Below, piece after piece: positions 53,670 through 62,801 of a stretch of 62,844 nt of DNA. The stretch comes from an uncultured Eubacteriaceae bacterium. Its GTDB lineage: Bacteria; Bacillota; Clostridia; Lachnospirales; CAG-274. Under the pieces are notes generated by a model that was not told the DNA's origin, made no database searches, and was given only the letters and a program-made list of their open reading frames with translations. Within the stretch, counting starts at the first letter, position 1, and each line of letters begins with the position of its first letter. The position numbers and the translations under genes were made by a program. Where the stretch lies: assembly GCA_947167715.1 (NCBI GenBank), contig CAMVJD010000014.1, positions 1-62,844 of the forward strand, read 5' to 3'.

Positions 53670-54695
53670 ATGAAAAAAACAATAATAGTAACGGGCGGCG
53701 CCGGTTTTATCGGCTCCAACTTTATTTTTCATATGCTTGAAAAATATCCGGATTATAGAATAATATGCCTTGATAAGCTTACTTATGCCGGTAATTTAAG
53801 TACCTTAAAAGATGTTATGAATAAACCCGGCTTTAGGTTTGTAAAGGCCGACATTTGTGACAGAGAGGCCGTTTATAAGCTGTTTGAGGAGGAACGCCCC
53901 GACATAGTGGTGAACTTTGCGGCAGAAAGCCATGTTGACCGCAGTATCGAGGATCCGTCTATTTTCCTTTATACAAATATAATAGGTACCTCCGTGCTTA
54001 TGGATGCAAGCCGCAAATTCGGTGTGGAGCGCTATCATCAGGTATCCACGGACGAGGTTTACGGCGACCTGCCCCTTGACAGACCCGACCTTTTCTTTAC
54101 CGAGGAAACACCGATACATACGTCAAGCCCCTACAGCTCGTCAAAGGCATCGGCCGACCTTTTGGTGCTTGCATATCATCGCACCTACGGCCTGCCCGTT
54201 ACCATAAGCCGCTGTTCAAACAATTACGGACCGTATCACTTCCCCGAAAAGCTGATACCCTTAATGATCGTAAATGCGCTTAACGATAAGCCGCTGCCCG
54301 TATACGGCGAGGGACTTAATGTGCGTGACTGGCTTTATGTTGAGGACCATTGCAAGGCGATAGACCTTATTATACATAAGGGTACTGTGGGCGAGATATA
54401 TAATGTTGGCGGCCACAACGAAAAGCAAAATATCGAGATCGTAAAAATAATATGCAGGGAGCTTGGCAAGCCCGAAAGCCTTATTACTCACGTTGGTGAC
54501 AGAAAGGGCCATGATATGCGCTATGCCATTGACCCGACAAAAATACATAACGAGCTTGGCTGGCTGCCCGAAACAAAGTTTGAGGACGGCATAAAAAAGA
54601 CAATACAATGGTATCTTGACAACAAACAGTGGTGGGAGACCATAATTTCGGGCGAATATCAGGATTACTACGAAAAAATGTATTCCAACAGATAA
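53670..54695 (+). CDS. rfbB: dTDP-glucose 4,6-dehydratase
   Basis: NAD-dependent short-chain dehydrogenase making dTDP-4-keto-6-deoxyglucose for rhamnose and other deoxysugars. 341 residues, GGAGFIGSNF for NAD, catalytic T127-D128-E129, Y155-SSS-K159 and RDWLYVEDHC. The other rfb genes (A, C, D) are not adjacent. It may feed the glycosyltransferases at 6944-10224. Confidence 0.94.
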   Translation: MKKTIIVTGGAGFIGSNFIFHMLEKYPDYRIICLDKLTYAGNLSTLKDVMNKPGFRFVKADICDREAVYKLFEEERPDIVVNFAAESHVDRSIEDPSIFLYTNIIGTSVLMDASRKFGVERYHQVSTDEVYGDLPLDRPDLFFTEETPIHTSSPYSSSKASADLLVLAYHRTYGLPVTISRCSNNYGPYHFPEKLIPLMIVNALNDKPLPVYGEGLNVRDWLYVEDHCKAIDLIIHKGTVGEIYNVGGHNEKQNIEIVKIICRELGKPESLITHVGDRKGHDMRYAIDPTKIHNELGWLPETKFEDGIKKTIQWYLDNKQWWETIISGEYQDYYEKMYSNR

Positions 54696-54753
54696 ATGTG
54701 ACTTTCCGGAAAATGTTTCATCAAACAGCCGTACACCCGAAAGGATGGTTTAA

Positions 54754-56268
54754 TTGAAAAAGGCTTTATCAATACGCGGCATCGGTACGCTTTTGCTTGC
54801 ACTTTTGACCTTGATGCAGGCGGGCTGCGGCGGCAAAACAGAGCCAACTGCCGCAAGCACGCCTGTCACCGAAAAAAATGACGATGCCTATGCGCAGCGT
54901 CGCAGCGAGCTTGTAAAAAACAGCGAAAACGACAGCTTAAACGACAAAGAAAAAATTGCGGATGAAAAACTTAACAAAATGAAGGCCGAGCTTTTGCGTT
55001 GGTACGGAGGATATACAAATTTCCCCTATGACATCCCGACGATGAATGATACGGGCCTTACAAACAGCAAGCTTTATTCCTTTTGCAAAAAAATGCCAAA
55101 GGGCGGCGATCTGCGCTCAAACGGCTGTGACGGCCTTTCAATGGACGGCCTTTTGCTGCTTTTGAGTGAGCGTGAGGATTTTCATGTTTGTCTTGATGAC
55201 GGCTTTTGCTATGGCTATATGTATGATGCCGATATAGGGCCTTTCCCCGAAAACAGCATTATGATAAAAGAGGGCATGGAAAACGGCAGGCTGTCGGATG
55301 CACGGCTTACGGATATGTGGACGCTGCGCACGCTGACGGAGTTCAGCGACCCGCTGGAAAAGCTTAATAAGGTGCGTGTTCAGACCGACTGTATAAACAA
55401 TGATGAAAAGCTTGTTAAAAAAATATACGAGGAAGCATTTTTAAGCTATATTACAAATAATGTTTCCTTTGTGGAGCTGCGTATTGATTTTATATCGGAT
55501 TCCGTTAAAAACGAAAAGACGATAAAGCTTATACGCGATGCGTATTATAATGTCAAGAAAAAAAATCCCGATTTTATCGTCAGGGTGATAGCGGTCGCGG
55601 ACAGGTCAAAGGAGGTCGGCAAGGACGATATCAAGGCCTCTATAGACGATGCGATGCGTCTGCGGGAAAAGCTTAAGGATGAAAGCGATAAAAATGACCC
55701 GGAATATTTTATAATAGGCTACGACCTTTCTTCGGATGATTATGAGAGCCGTCCGCTTGCCGAGCTTGAAAAGCTTTTAAATGATGACCGTATAAAGGAA
55801 AGCGGCCTTAAGCCCTTTTTGACGGCGGGCGACAGCCTTTCATCGGAGAACACGGATGTTGCCGATGCATATCTTTTGGAGGCGGAAAGGGTAGGCCACG
55901 CGCTTAATATAAACCGTTTTCCCGAGCTTATGAAAAAGTATGCCGACAGAAAGATATGTATAGAAACAAGCCCCATAAGCAATTGCCGCATGGGATATAC
56001 GGCAGATCTGCGGCTGCACCCCGCAACGCTTTATATGCAGGCGGGCGGCCCGATAGTTCTTTGCTCGGAAATGGCGCGATATACCGAGCATGAGGTTTTG
56101 ACCGATGATTATTTTGCGGCGGTCATGTGCTGGGACCTTGGGCTTGACGACCTTAAACGGCTTGCGGAAAATTCAATAAAATACAGCGGTCTGCCCGATG
56201 CCGAAAAGGAAAGGCTGACCGAAAACTGGCAAAAGGACTGGGATGCTTTTATCGAGGAGATGCAGTAA
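54754..56268 (+). CDS. Lipoprotein with adenosine deaminase-like fold, catalytic residues missing
   Basis: A 504-residue lipoprotein (lipobox QAGC, C25) whose body matches secreted adenosine deaminase/ADGF-type proteins: MPKGGDL at 114-120, a conserved YG/YMYD region, and the C-terminal part with ERVGHALN, IETSPISNCRMG and the LTDDYFAA stretch. Yet the metal ligands are gone: after MPKGGDL, where H-x-H is expected, it reads RSNG; the HAGE motif is TAGD (357-360); the Asp-Asp pair before the end reads SE (438-439). H382 in VGHAL is kept. Therefore a pseudoenzyme is likely: a surface sensor or nucleoside-binding protein. Start TTG 54754 after AAAGGATGGTTTAA. Followed by a Nudix hydrolase and a lipoprotein. 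Confidence 0.8.
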   Translation: MKKALSIRGIGTLLLALLTLMQAGCGGKTEPTAASTPVTEKNDDAYAQRRSELVKNSENDSLNDKEKIADEKLNKMKAELLRWYGGYTNFPYDIPTMNDTGLTNSKLYSFCKKMPKGGDLRSNGCDGLSMDGLLLLLSEREDFHVCLDDGFCYGYMYDADIGPFPENSIMIKEGMENGRLSDARLTDMWTLRTLTEFSDPLEKLNKVRVQTDCINNDEKLVKKIYEEAFLSYITNNVSFVELRIDFISDSVKNEKTIKLIRDAYYNVKKKNPDFIVRVIAVADRSKEVGKDDIKASIDDAMRLREKLKDESDKNDPEYFIIGYDLSSDDYESRPLAELEKLLNDDRIKESGLKPFLTAGDSLSSENTDVADAYLLEAERVGHALNINRFPELMKKYADRKICIETSPISNCRMGYTADLRLHPATLYMQAGGPIVLCSEMARYTEHEVLTDDYFAAVMCWDLGLDDLKRLAENSIKYSGLPDAEKERLTENWQKDWDAFIEEMQ

Positions 56269-56269
56269 A

Positions 56270-56749
56270 ATGCGGCTGACTACACTTTGCTACATAGAAC
56301 AAGACGGCAAATATTTAATGCTGCACCGTACCAAAAAGGAAGTTGATTTTAACAAGGATAAATGGATAGGCGTAGGCGGAAAGTTTGAGGAAAACGAGAC
56401 CCCCGAGGAATGTCTTTTGCGCGAGGTAAAGGAGGAAACGGGGCTGACGCTTGAAAGCTACCGCCTGCGCGGCATCATCACCTTTATATCGGATATTTAC
56501 GAAACGGAATATATGTACCTTTACACCGCCGATAGGTTTTCGGGCAGTATTTCGGACTGCGACGAAGGCGAGCTGGTGTGGGTGGATAAACAGTCCGTCC
56601 TATCCCTTTCACTTTGGGAGGGCGACAGATTGTTTTTAAAACTTATGGACGAATATAACGGCTTTTTCTCAATGAAGTTAAAATATAAGGGTGACAGCCT
56701 TATTGAACACGGCGTTGTGAAATACAGCGAAAGAGGGGCAGAAAAATGA
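56270..56749 (+). CDS. Nudix hydrolase (8-oxo-dGTP diphosphatase-like)
   Basis: A 159-residue Nudix protein with the full box GGKFEENETPEECLLREV followed by KEETGL (G36 to L58). The N-terminal TTLCYIEQDGKYLMLHRT is typical of MutT-like enzymes that clean oxidised nucleotides; substrate by analogy only. Start ATG 56270 after GAGGAGATGCAGTAAA. Overlaps the next gene by 4 bases. Confidence 0.88.
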   Translation: MRLTTLCYIEQDGKYLMLHRTKKEVDFNKDKWIGVGGKFEENETPEECLLREVKEETGLTLESYRLRGIITFISDIYETEYMYLYTADRFSGSISDCDEGELVWVDKQSVLSLSLWEGDRLFLKLMDEYNGFFSMKLKYKGDSLIEHGVVKYSERGAEK

Positions 56750-57540
56750 AAGTGCTGACGGTGATATTTATAGGTTTAACAATGCTTACCGCCTGTGCAA
56801 AGCAGTCCGAGCAGCCTGTGGGCACACCGCAGACTCAAACGGCCGGGCAGGGCGGCTCCGATATATTGGAACAGCCGCAGTTTGTTGAAACAGGCGCCCC
56901 AAGCACCGAAAACACGGGCGATATAAGGCTTAATGCAGATAAAAACGCATTTACCGCCTACAAGGACGACAACGAGGTGATCTTCTATGCCGAGGTCCCC
57001 GCGGACTGCAGCCCCGAAAAGGTATTGCTTATAGACAAGCAGACGGGTGAAACGGTGGCCGAGCTTTTTGACGAGGCCGATTATGAAAAGTACGGCGACA
57101 CCATAAAGGGCGACAGCGTTTATAACTGCCGTTTCAGGGTAAACACGGATATAAACAAAAACGACGAGGTATCGGAACAGGCAAAATATACCTATTATGC
57201 CACATTTACCGATGAAAAGGGCGAGCATATCTCAAACCCCGTGGATATAGATGTTTTTGAACAGTTCACCGATAACGAGCTTGCGGATATGGAGGCTGTT
57301 GACAATGCAATATCGCAGCTTGTGGAGTCCGAGGAATACAACAATGCCACAATTGATGAAAGGCGGGAAAAGGCGCTTGCGCTTTTAAATAAGCTTGCAG
57401 ACGAGGGCACCCCCGAAAGAAGCTGCAGCCTTATAGTCAAGGAAAGCATAACCGTATCCGATGATACCATAAGCTTCAGCTATAAAAGCGGCGTGCTGGG
57501 CGGCGTAATGCTTAAGGGATTTGACCAATATATGAATTAA
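56746..57540 (+). CDS. Lipoprotein of unknown function
   Basis: A 264-residue lipoprotein, lipobox LTAC (C17), a polar linker to about 60, then a beta-sandwich-like domain (YKDDNEVIFYAEVPADCS, ETVAELFDEADYE) and an acidic helical part near 180-230. Starts in a 4-base overlap with the Nudix gene. Ends at a bidirectional terminator. Its partners upstream, an ADA-like lipoprotein and a Nudix enzyme, form a three-gene unit with it. Confidence 0.72.
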   Translation: MKVLTVIFIGLTMLTACAKQSEQPVGTPQTQTAGQGGSDILEQPQFVETGAPSTENTGDIRLNADKNAFTAYKDDNEVIFYAEVPADCSPEKVLLIDKQTGETVAELFDEADYEKYGDTIKGDSVYNCRFRVNTDINKNDEVSEQAKYTYYATFTDEKGEHISNPVDIDVFEQFTDNELADMEAVDNAISQLVESEEYNNATIDERREKALALLNKLADEGTPERSCSLIVKESITVSDDTISFSYKSGVLGGVMLKGFDQYMN

Positions 57541-57543
57541 CGT

Positions 57544-57574
57544 AAAAAGACGAGAGCAATGCCCTCGTCTTTTT
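57544..57574. terminator. Bidirectional terminator
   Basis: AAAAAGACGAG (57544-57554) pairs with CTCGTCTTTTT (57564-57574), between convergent genes. Confidence 0.92.
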
Positions 57575-57578
57575 AAAT

Positions 57579-58499
57579 TCAGGAATAAATATCAACTATT
57601 TTATTTTCGCCGTCCCATTCCACGCGGCAGTCCATTGCCTCGGCAACGGCGCGCAGGGGAAGATAGGTGCGTGAGTCTATTATCTGTGCGGGCACGTCAA
57701 GCGGCGTTTTTTTGCCGTTTTTGGATATCTCATCGGCATTTATGGCTATTTCTATATTATTGCCGCCGTTCTTTGTCATTTTAACGGTGCGTGTTTCGGC
57801 ATCCCAGTCCACGGTATAACCCAAATTTTCGGCAACGGCGCGGATAGGCACAAGCGTCCTGCCCGATATAAGCTCGGGCGGGCTGTCGGGGCGTATCCTT
57901 CTGCCGTTTATATTTATTGAAATATTTATAACATCCGCATCAATGTCGCTTTCGGGTACGTTGTCGCCTGCGTAAAGCGCGCTGTCAAGTATGTCGTTAA
58001 GAGCGGTGCGCTCGTCGGCGTTGTCCGTTATCAGATCAAAATGATAAACGGTGCCCTCCGCTGTACACATATATGATATAACGCTTATTTTTTTGCCACC
58101 GCCCGTATGTGCGGATAATGAAACCGCGCGGTATACGGTGTTGTTTTTCCTTTCGGTATGGGTCTCGATATCGTCATATATTACCTCCGATACGCTGAAT
58201 TTGGCCGAAAGCGCGGCCAAACCGGTGGCTGCATTTTCATACAGCATATAATTTTCAAGCCGGCTTTTATCGGCGGTCATAATATCAAAATCCGGCGGCT
58301 GCGTATTGTAAATATTTATTGCACCCGTGCCTGTGGGCTGATAAAAAATATAACCGTTTTCCTTTTCGGTATATTCCCAACCGTTGGGATATCCAAATGT
58401 AAGCTTTGTTATTTGCGTTTCGGCATAAATATCCGCGCAAGCCGAAAGCATTAAAACCGTGCTTAAAAACCCTGCGGCTATTCTTTTTTTAACTTTCAT
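57579..58499 (-). CDS. Secreted protein with copper-amine-oxidase N-terminal (stalk) repeats
   Basis: A 306-residue exported protein: signal peptide about 1-26 (LSACADIYA; the C could be a lipobox). The N-terminal two thirds (30-190) are an uncharacterised domain. Residues about 195-306 are two stalk repeats typical of Clostridia: RTLVPIRAVAENLGYTVDWD and RTYLPLRAVAEAMDCRVEWD. These usually mediate surface interactions. Start ATG 58499 after AAAGGAGCAGCCTAT. Substrate and role unknown. Confidence 0.82.
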   Translation of the reverse strand: MKVKKRIAAGFLSTVLMLSACADIYAETQITKLTFGYPNGWEYTEKENGYIFYQPTGTGAINIYNTQPPDFDIMTADKSRLENYMLYENAATGLAALSAKFSVSEVIYDDIETHTERKNNTVYRAVSLSAHTGGGKKISVISYMCTAEGTVYHFDLITDNADERTALNDILDSALYAGDNVPESDIDADVINISININGRRIRPDSPPELISGRTLVPIRAVAENLGYTVDWDAETRTVKMTKNGGNNIEIAINADEISKNGKKTPLDVPAQIIDSRTYLPLRAVAEAMDCRVEWDGENKIVDIYS

Positions 58500-58529
58500 A
58501 TAGGCTGCTCCTTTCTGCGGCGTTTTTGA

Positions 58530-58796
58530 TCATTCCTCATAATCGGAAAAATCAAGCTCTTCCGGTGAAAGTTCATCGTCGCAGTCGTCTATGGCATCGG
58601 TAACAATGGTTATTATCCTTAAAAGTGATGCAAGCCCCACAAGCATAAGCATAATTTTAATAACAAGCCTTTCGGTGGGATCGTTTTTGTCGGCCCTGTC
58701 GGCCACAAAGGCTACAAGCCCTATTGCAGCAAGCAGGCTTATGCCCTGTACTCCGCTGTTTATAGCCTTTAATTGTCTGAATTTCTTTTCTTCCAT
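58530..58796 (-). CDS. Small membrane protein, 88 residues
   Basis: Two hydrophobic helices (about 16-32 and 43-65) joined by a charged loop (ADRADKNDPTER), and an acidic tail (DDELSPEELDFSDYEE). Ribosome site GGAG before ATG 58796. Lies between the EAL gene (70 bp upstream) and the stalk-repeat gene. No family recognised. Confidence 0.65.
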   Translation of the reverse strand: MEEKKFRQLKAINSGVQGISLLAAIGLVAFVADRADKNDPTERLVIKIMLMLVGLASLLRIITIVTDAIDDCDDELSPEELDFSDYEE

Positions 58797-58866
58797 AAAA
58801 AAACTCCTCTCTTATCTGCCCGAAAGGCAGCTTTAAATTTATATGCCGTCAGCGTGCGGCGGTTGA

Positions 58867-60498
58867 TTATTTGTCGCTGTCGCTGTCGTTTTTATTGTCC
58901 TCGCCGTCAACAACAAGTGTTGCCGAGCCGTAAGCTTTAAGCGGCTTGCCGTTTTCGTCAAATTCCGTAGTGTACCTTACATGAAACGGTATCCTGCCTA
59001 CGGTAAGCGGTATTATTGCTTCAAGATGCTCTGCACCCTGTTCTATCTGCTTATGCCAATCCCTGTACATATCCGCATATTCGGGCGGAAAAACACCTGC
59101 CTCTATAGCCGGCTCGGGGTAGTTGTACAGTACGGGCGGAAAGCCAAGATCGCGCATACATCTGAAGCAGGGGCGCATTTGTTTTGTTGCGATTATGTAT
59201 TCCCAGGCGTAAACATTTGCATGCTCAAAGCCTGCGCGCAAGCGCATATCGCTTTCGTAAAGCTCTGTATAACGCTTTTTTTCGGCGGTTATATTTTGTA
59301 TCATTACATAAAACAAATATCTGTCGTCGGCCTTGCCTATCATACGCATAAAGCTGCGTATGCAAATTTTATCCTCACCGCACGTTTTTGAACATACGGT
59401 GCGCCAGGTATCGCAGCTTTCCTCGTCGCCCGATTTTATAGCGCGCAGTAGGGTATCCTCATATATTTTTTTGTTTTCCTCGTCGCAGCTGTCCCACGGC
59501 TGTGAATTTAATATTTCCTTTTCGTTCATATTCATACCAAGCTCTTTGATATATTTTTGGTTTACCCTTGATATTTCTATTGAGCCTTTGTAATATGAAA
59601 GTATTACCGCACCACCGACAAAATTATTAAAAATAAGTGTTTCAAGTGAATTTGGGTCCCAAAATTTGCCCGCATCCATTTCGTCTATAAGCTCTATGGC
59701 AGATGCAACGGGCTCGTGTTCAAGCATGCCGAGCTTTTGTATAAATTCCTCCTCGGCAACGGGCTTTGAATATAAATAGCCCTGTATATAGCTGCAGCCT
59801 ATGCTTTTCATATAATCGGCCTGTTCAAGCGTTTCAACGCCCTCGGCCACCACGGGAGTATTAAGCCATTTTGTCATTTGGACAACGGCGTTTATTATGG
59901 TGCCGCCGCGGCCGCCCACCTTGTCGCTGAAAAAACGCATATCCAGCTTTATTACATCCACGGGCAGATCCTTAAGCACGTTAAGCGAGGAATACCCGCT
60001 GCCAAAATCGTCCATTTCGACGATATATCCGCAGGCGTGCAGCTGATCAAGGACATCCGTCACAAGCTCCATACCGCCTATTGCGGAGCTTTCGGTTATT
60101 TCAATGTGCAAAAGATTAACGGGAATGTCGTATTTTTTCCGTATTTCCTCGATTTTGCTTACATAATCCTTTTTGTAAATATCGTACCTTGACAAATTGA
60201 TGGATATGGGTACGGGGGAAATGCTTGTATCAAGGCACTTGCGCTGAAATTTACATACGGCTTCAAATACAAACAGATCGGCGCGGTAAATAAGGTCGTT
60301 TTTTTCAAACACAGGTATAAAATCCATTGGAAACTGCAGCCCGTATTGGGGGTGCTTCCAGCGCAAAAGCGCCTCTGCGCCTATCATACGCCCGGTCGCA
60401 TGGTTCATTTTAGGCTGATACAGTATAAAAAAATGTCCGTTTTCAAGCGCTTCATCAAAATTATCCAATATCTCTGTTTCGGTCATTCTTTTCGACAT
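58867..60498 (-). CDS. EAL-domain cyclic di-GMP phosphodiesterase
   Basis: Degrades cyclic di-GMP. The EAL domain is at the N-terminus (about 6-260): E42-A-L-L-R46, MDDFGSGYSS and EGVET are all intact, so activity is expected. Two PAS-like sensor domains follow (about 270-400 and 410-520), an order opposite to the common sensor-first layout. No GGDEF domain and no membrane segment. Start ATG 60498, promoter at 60568-60595. Partner in signalling may be the GGDEF protein at 1304-3052. Confidence 0.9.
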   Translation of the reverse strand: MSKRMTETEILDNFDEALENGHFFILYQPKMNHATGRMIGAEALLRWKHPQYGLQFPMDFIPVFEKNDLIYRADLFVFEAVCKFQRKCLDTSISPVPISINLSRYDIYKKDYVSKIEEIRKKYDIPVNLLHIEITESSAIGGMELVTDVLDQLHACGYIVEMDDFGSGYSSLNVLKDLPVDVIKLDMRFFSDKVGGRGGTIINAVVQMTKWLNTPVVAEGVETLEQADYMKSIGCSYIQGYLYSKPVAEEEFIQKLGMLEHEPVASAIELIDEMDAGKFWDPNSLETLIFNNFVGGAVILSYYKGSIEISRVNQKYIKELGMNMNEKEILNSQPWDSCDEENKKIYEDTLLRAIKSGDEESCDTWRTVCSKTCGEDKICIRSFMRMIGKADDRYLFYVMIQNITAEKKRYTELYESDMRLRAGFEHANVYAWEYIIATKQMRPCFRCMRDLGFPPVLYNYPEPAIEAGVFPPEYADMYRDWHKQIEQGAEHLEAIIPLTVGRIPFHVRYTTEFDENGKPLKAYGSATLVVDGEDNKNDSDSDK

Positions 60499-60567
60499 TT
60501 TATCGCCTCCGTTACAATAGCATTGTATCCGATGTTTAGAAATACAAATAAAAATTCTGTTATATAT

Positions 60568-60595
60568 ATTATAGCATAAATTTTTTATAATGCAA
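60568..60595 (-). promoter_or_regulatory. Promoter of the EAL gene
   Basis: On the minus strand TTGCAT (60590-60595), 16 bp, TATAAT (60568-60573). Confidence 0.65.
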
Positions 60596-60679
60596 ATACT
60601 TTAATTATTTTTGCCCGTCCCAATTTTATGAGAAACGTATTTGCGCTGCAGCCGGTATTATAACAAACAAAACACATAC

Positions 60680-62653
60680 TTATTCAAACAAATCGGTTTT
60701 GCCTATTTTATTTTCTTTTGCGTATTCTATGATAGCCTGCGCGGCATTGCGTATTTTTTCTTCCGTGCGCATATAATTTGACGGTGTTGTGACAGAATAC
60801 CCATCGGGCATATCATCGCCGGAGGCACCTCCCCAACCGTAAACCTTTTCATACCCCGTTATATTCATGCCGTCCAATTTATAGTTTTTGTTATTATCAA
60901 ACGAAATACAATTTTTAAGTGAAACATTGCACATGGCGTTGTTTCTGTCAAATCCCTTTTTGCCGTGGTCGAAGGCTATGCAGTTTTCAAGCGTCCTTTG
61001 ACATATGCTTTCCGTGCCTACGCTTCCCAGCTTAAAGCCGTTTGGATTGCCTCTCCAGTTATTTTTATCCAGAAGCTCGGCCACATCAAGGTCGCCTATG
61101 TCCGTATTTATTTTGTGGCTTAAAACAGTATCCACCGCAGCGGCGTATTGCTCCTTTGATGCAGATGCGGCGCAAAGGGTCCTGTTGTTATATGCATTTT
61201 TAAATGCCGCATATCCCGTCGGATCCGTTTGCTCAATATATCTCATAAACGGAAGCTCCTCGTCAAGCTCCAGTCCGTTTATATAATCGTTATATCCCAG
61301 ATGCACCGCAGGAGTGCCGTTGCCCCAGCACATACAGTTTTTATATACCACATTATAGGTCTGTATATCGTTGTCATAGCTGTCCCAGCCGTCATCGGCG
61401 TTTTCCCATGCATAGCAGTTTATAAAGGTATTGGCGCTTTTTTCAACATCGGCTGCCGTATCGGCGCTTTCAACACCCGCGCCAAGCTTTACCGCAAAGC
61501 CGTCGGCATTGGAGCCCCTTGTATAAGCATCGCAGTTTCTGTAGGAGATAACATTTTCCACGGTATTGTTATAAGCACCCTTTGTTATCTGGATCCCGCT
61601 GTCGTTGTTGTATCTTACAATGCAGTTTTTTATTGTGTTGCCCGTTACGACCTCGTTCGTGTTCTCGCCCTTTAACAGTATGCCGTTATCATTGGCATTT
61701 TCAATAACAAGATTTGCGATAGTGTTGTCGGCCGACCTTATCCTTATACCCTCTTTGCCTGCATCGCCCATGTACTTAAAATTCAGCACGGGCAGGGTGC
61801 CGTCTGCCTTGGGTACGCCTATTATGGACTGTCCGCCCATTTTCAGATTCAGCCTGCTGTCCACTTCAATATCAGCGGTAACATATACCTTGGCATTTTC
61901 TTCGCGTAATGCACTTGCCAAAGCGCCGGAGCTTGATACAGCCGTGCCGTCGCTTGTGTTGACATTTATTATTTGAGCGCTGTATTTGTTTTCTTCGTGA
62001 TATATAAGTATTTTTATAACATCCATAAGGTCGATGCTTCCGTCAAAGTTAAGATCGGCAAGTTTAAGGCCGTCGGTCAGTTTTGCGCTGCCCGAGATAT
62101 GTTTTAACAAAGCTGTGGCATCCTCTTCCTTTACCGCGCCGTCACCCGTTACATCACCCATGATTATCTTTGAAAAATCGACCGCAAATATAGAGATAGC
62201 AACGCTGTTGTCCTGCGAGTAAATATACAGGTCCGTTTCCTTGCCTATGTAATCAAATTGATAGGCCTTTTTGCTTGACTTACTGACGGATATTTCGCCC
62301 AGTATCTTTGTGCCGTCGGATATGGCAACAGCCGATGTGGTCTTCATGCTGACCATATTAAAGTACAGACGGCAGGGACCCTTTACCCTTAATTTCATAC
62401 AGGCTTTTTCGGTCGAACCGTTTTTGCCGAGAATAAGCGCGCGCTTGTCCTCGTCTATGCGTGTTGAGCCGCCGTCTCTTCCAATAACGGTAATGTCATC
62501 CTCGGTCAGCGTGTCGCTTATATATTCGGTGCCCCAAAAAAGGAAAGTCCATTGCTTGTTTTCCGAAACAGTTGCGCCAAACACCGCTGCGCATTGAACA
62601 GCGACCGCAAAAAATAATATGATCGTTTTTATAAGAAAATTGTTCTTTACCAT
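60680..62653 (-). CDS. Secreted PL9 pectate lyase with internal dockerin
   Basis: A 657-residue exported enzyme. Signal peptide about 1-26; an N-terminal beta domain (30-160), a dockerin-like module (about 165-219: GDVTGDGAVKEEDA and ADLNFDGSIDLMDV, two calcium loops), then the PL9 beta-helix. Active set: D384 in NADGF, D420, D421 and D424 in DDGWD, and the base K541 in NGFKLGS. Between DDGWD and the lysine there are about 117 residues against 45 in the other PL9 protein of this window, because of an extra helical insert (about 445-530). Start ATG 62653 after AAAGGAGGCAGACC. Dockerin in the middle, not at an end, is unusual. Confidence 0.92.
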   Translation of the reverse strand: MVKNNFLIKTIILFFAVAVQCAAVFGATVSENKQWTFLFWGTEYISDTLTEDDITVIGRDGGSTRIDEDKRALILGKNGSTEKACMKLRVKGPCRLYFNMVSMKTTSAVAISDGTKILGEISVSKSSKKAYQFDYIGKETDLYIYSQDNSVAISIFAVDFSKIIMGDVTGDGAVKEEDATALLKHISGSAKLTDGLKLADLNFDGSIDLMDVIKILIYHEENKYSAQIINVNTSDGTAVSSSGALASALREENAKVYVTADIEVDSRLNLKMGGQSIIGVPKADGTLPVLNFKYMGDAGKEGIRIRSADNTIANLVIENANDNGILLKGENTNEVVTGNTIKNCIVRYNNDSGIQITKGAYNNTVENVISYRNCDAYTRGSNADGFAVKLGAGVESADTAADVEKSANTFINCYAWENADDGWDSYDNDIQTYNVVYKNCMCWGNGTPAVHLGYNDYINGLELDEELPFMRYIEQTDPTGYAAFKNAYNNRTLCAASASKEQYAAAVDTVLSHKINTDIGDLDVAELLDKNNWRGNPNGFKLGSVGTESICQRTLENCIAFDHGKKGFDRNNAMCNVSLKNCISFDNNKNYKLDGMNITGYEKVYGWGGASGDDMPDGYSVTTPSNYMRTEEKIRNAAQAIIEYAKENKIGKTDLFE

Positions 62654-62728
62654 TGGTCTGCCTCCTTTTATTGGTCTTTGAAAATACGTTATTTAAATGA
62701 TTTGATGTTTTTTTGTATATATATTTTT

Positions 62729-62801
62729 ATTATAAAACAAATTGCGGTTTTCGGCAATGTTTTTTATTGTATTTGCGTAAAAAAAACGAATATTGCCGAA
62801 A
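62729..62801 (-). promoter_or_regulatory. Promoter of PL9 gene with paired inverted repeats
   Basis: On the minus strand TTGCCG (62752-62757), 17 bp, TATAAT (62729-62734). Perfect inverted arms TTTCGGCAAT (62749-62758, over the -35) and ATTGCCGAAA (62792-62801) are 43 bp apart start to start, close to four helical turns. A regulator bridging both arms could control the lyase. The rest of 62654-62844 is AT-rich with no gene. Confidence 0.65.
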
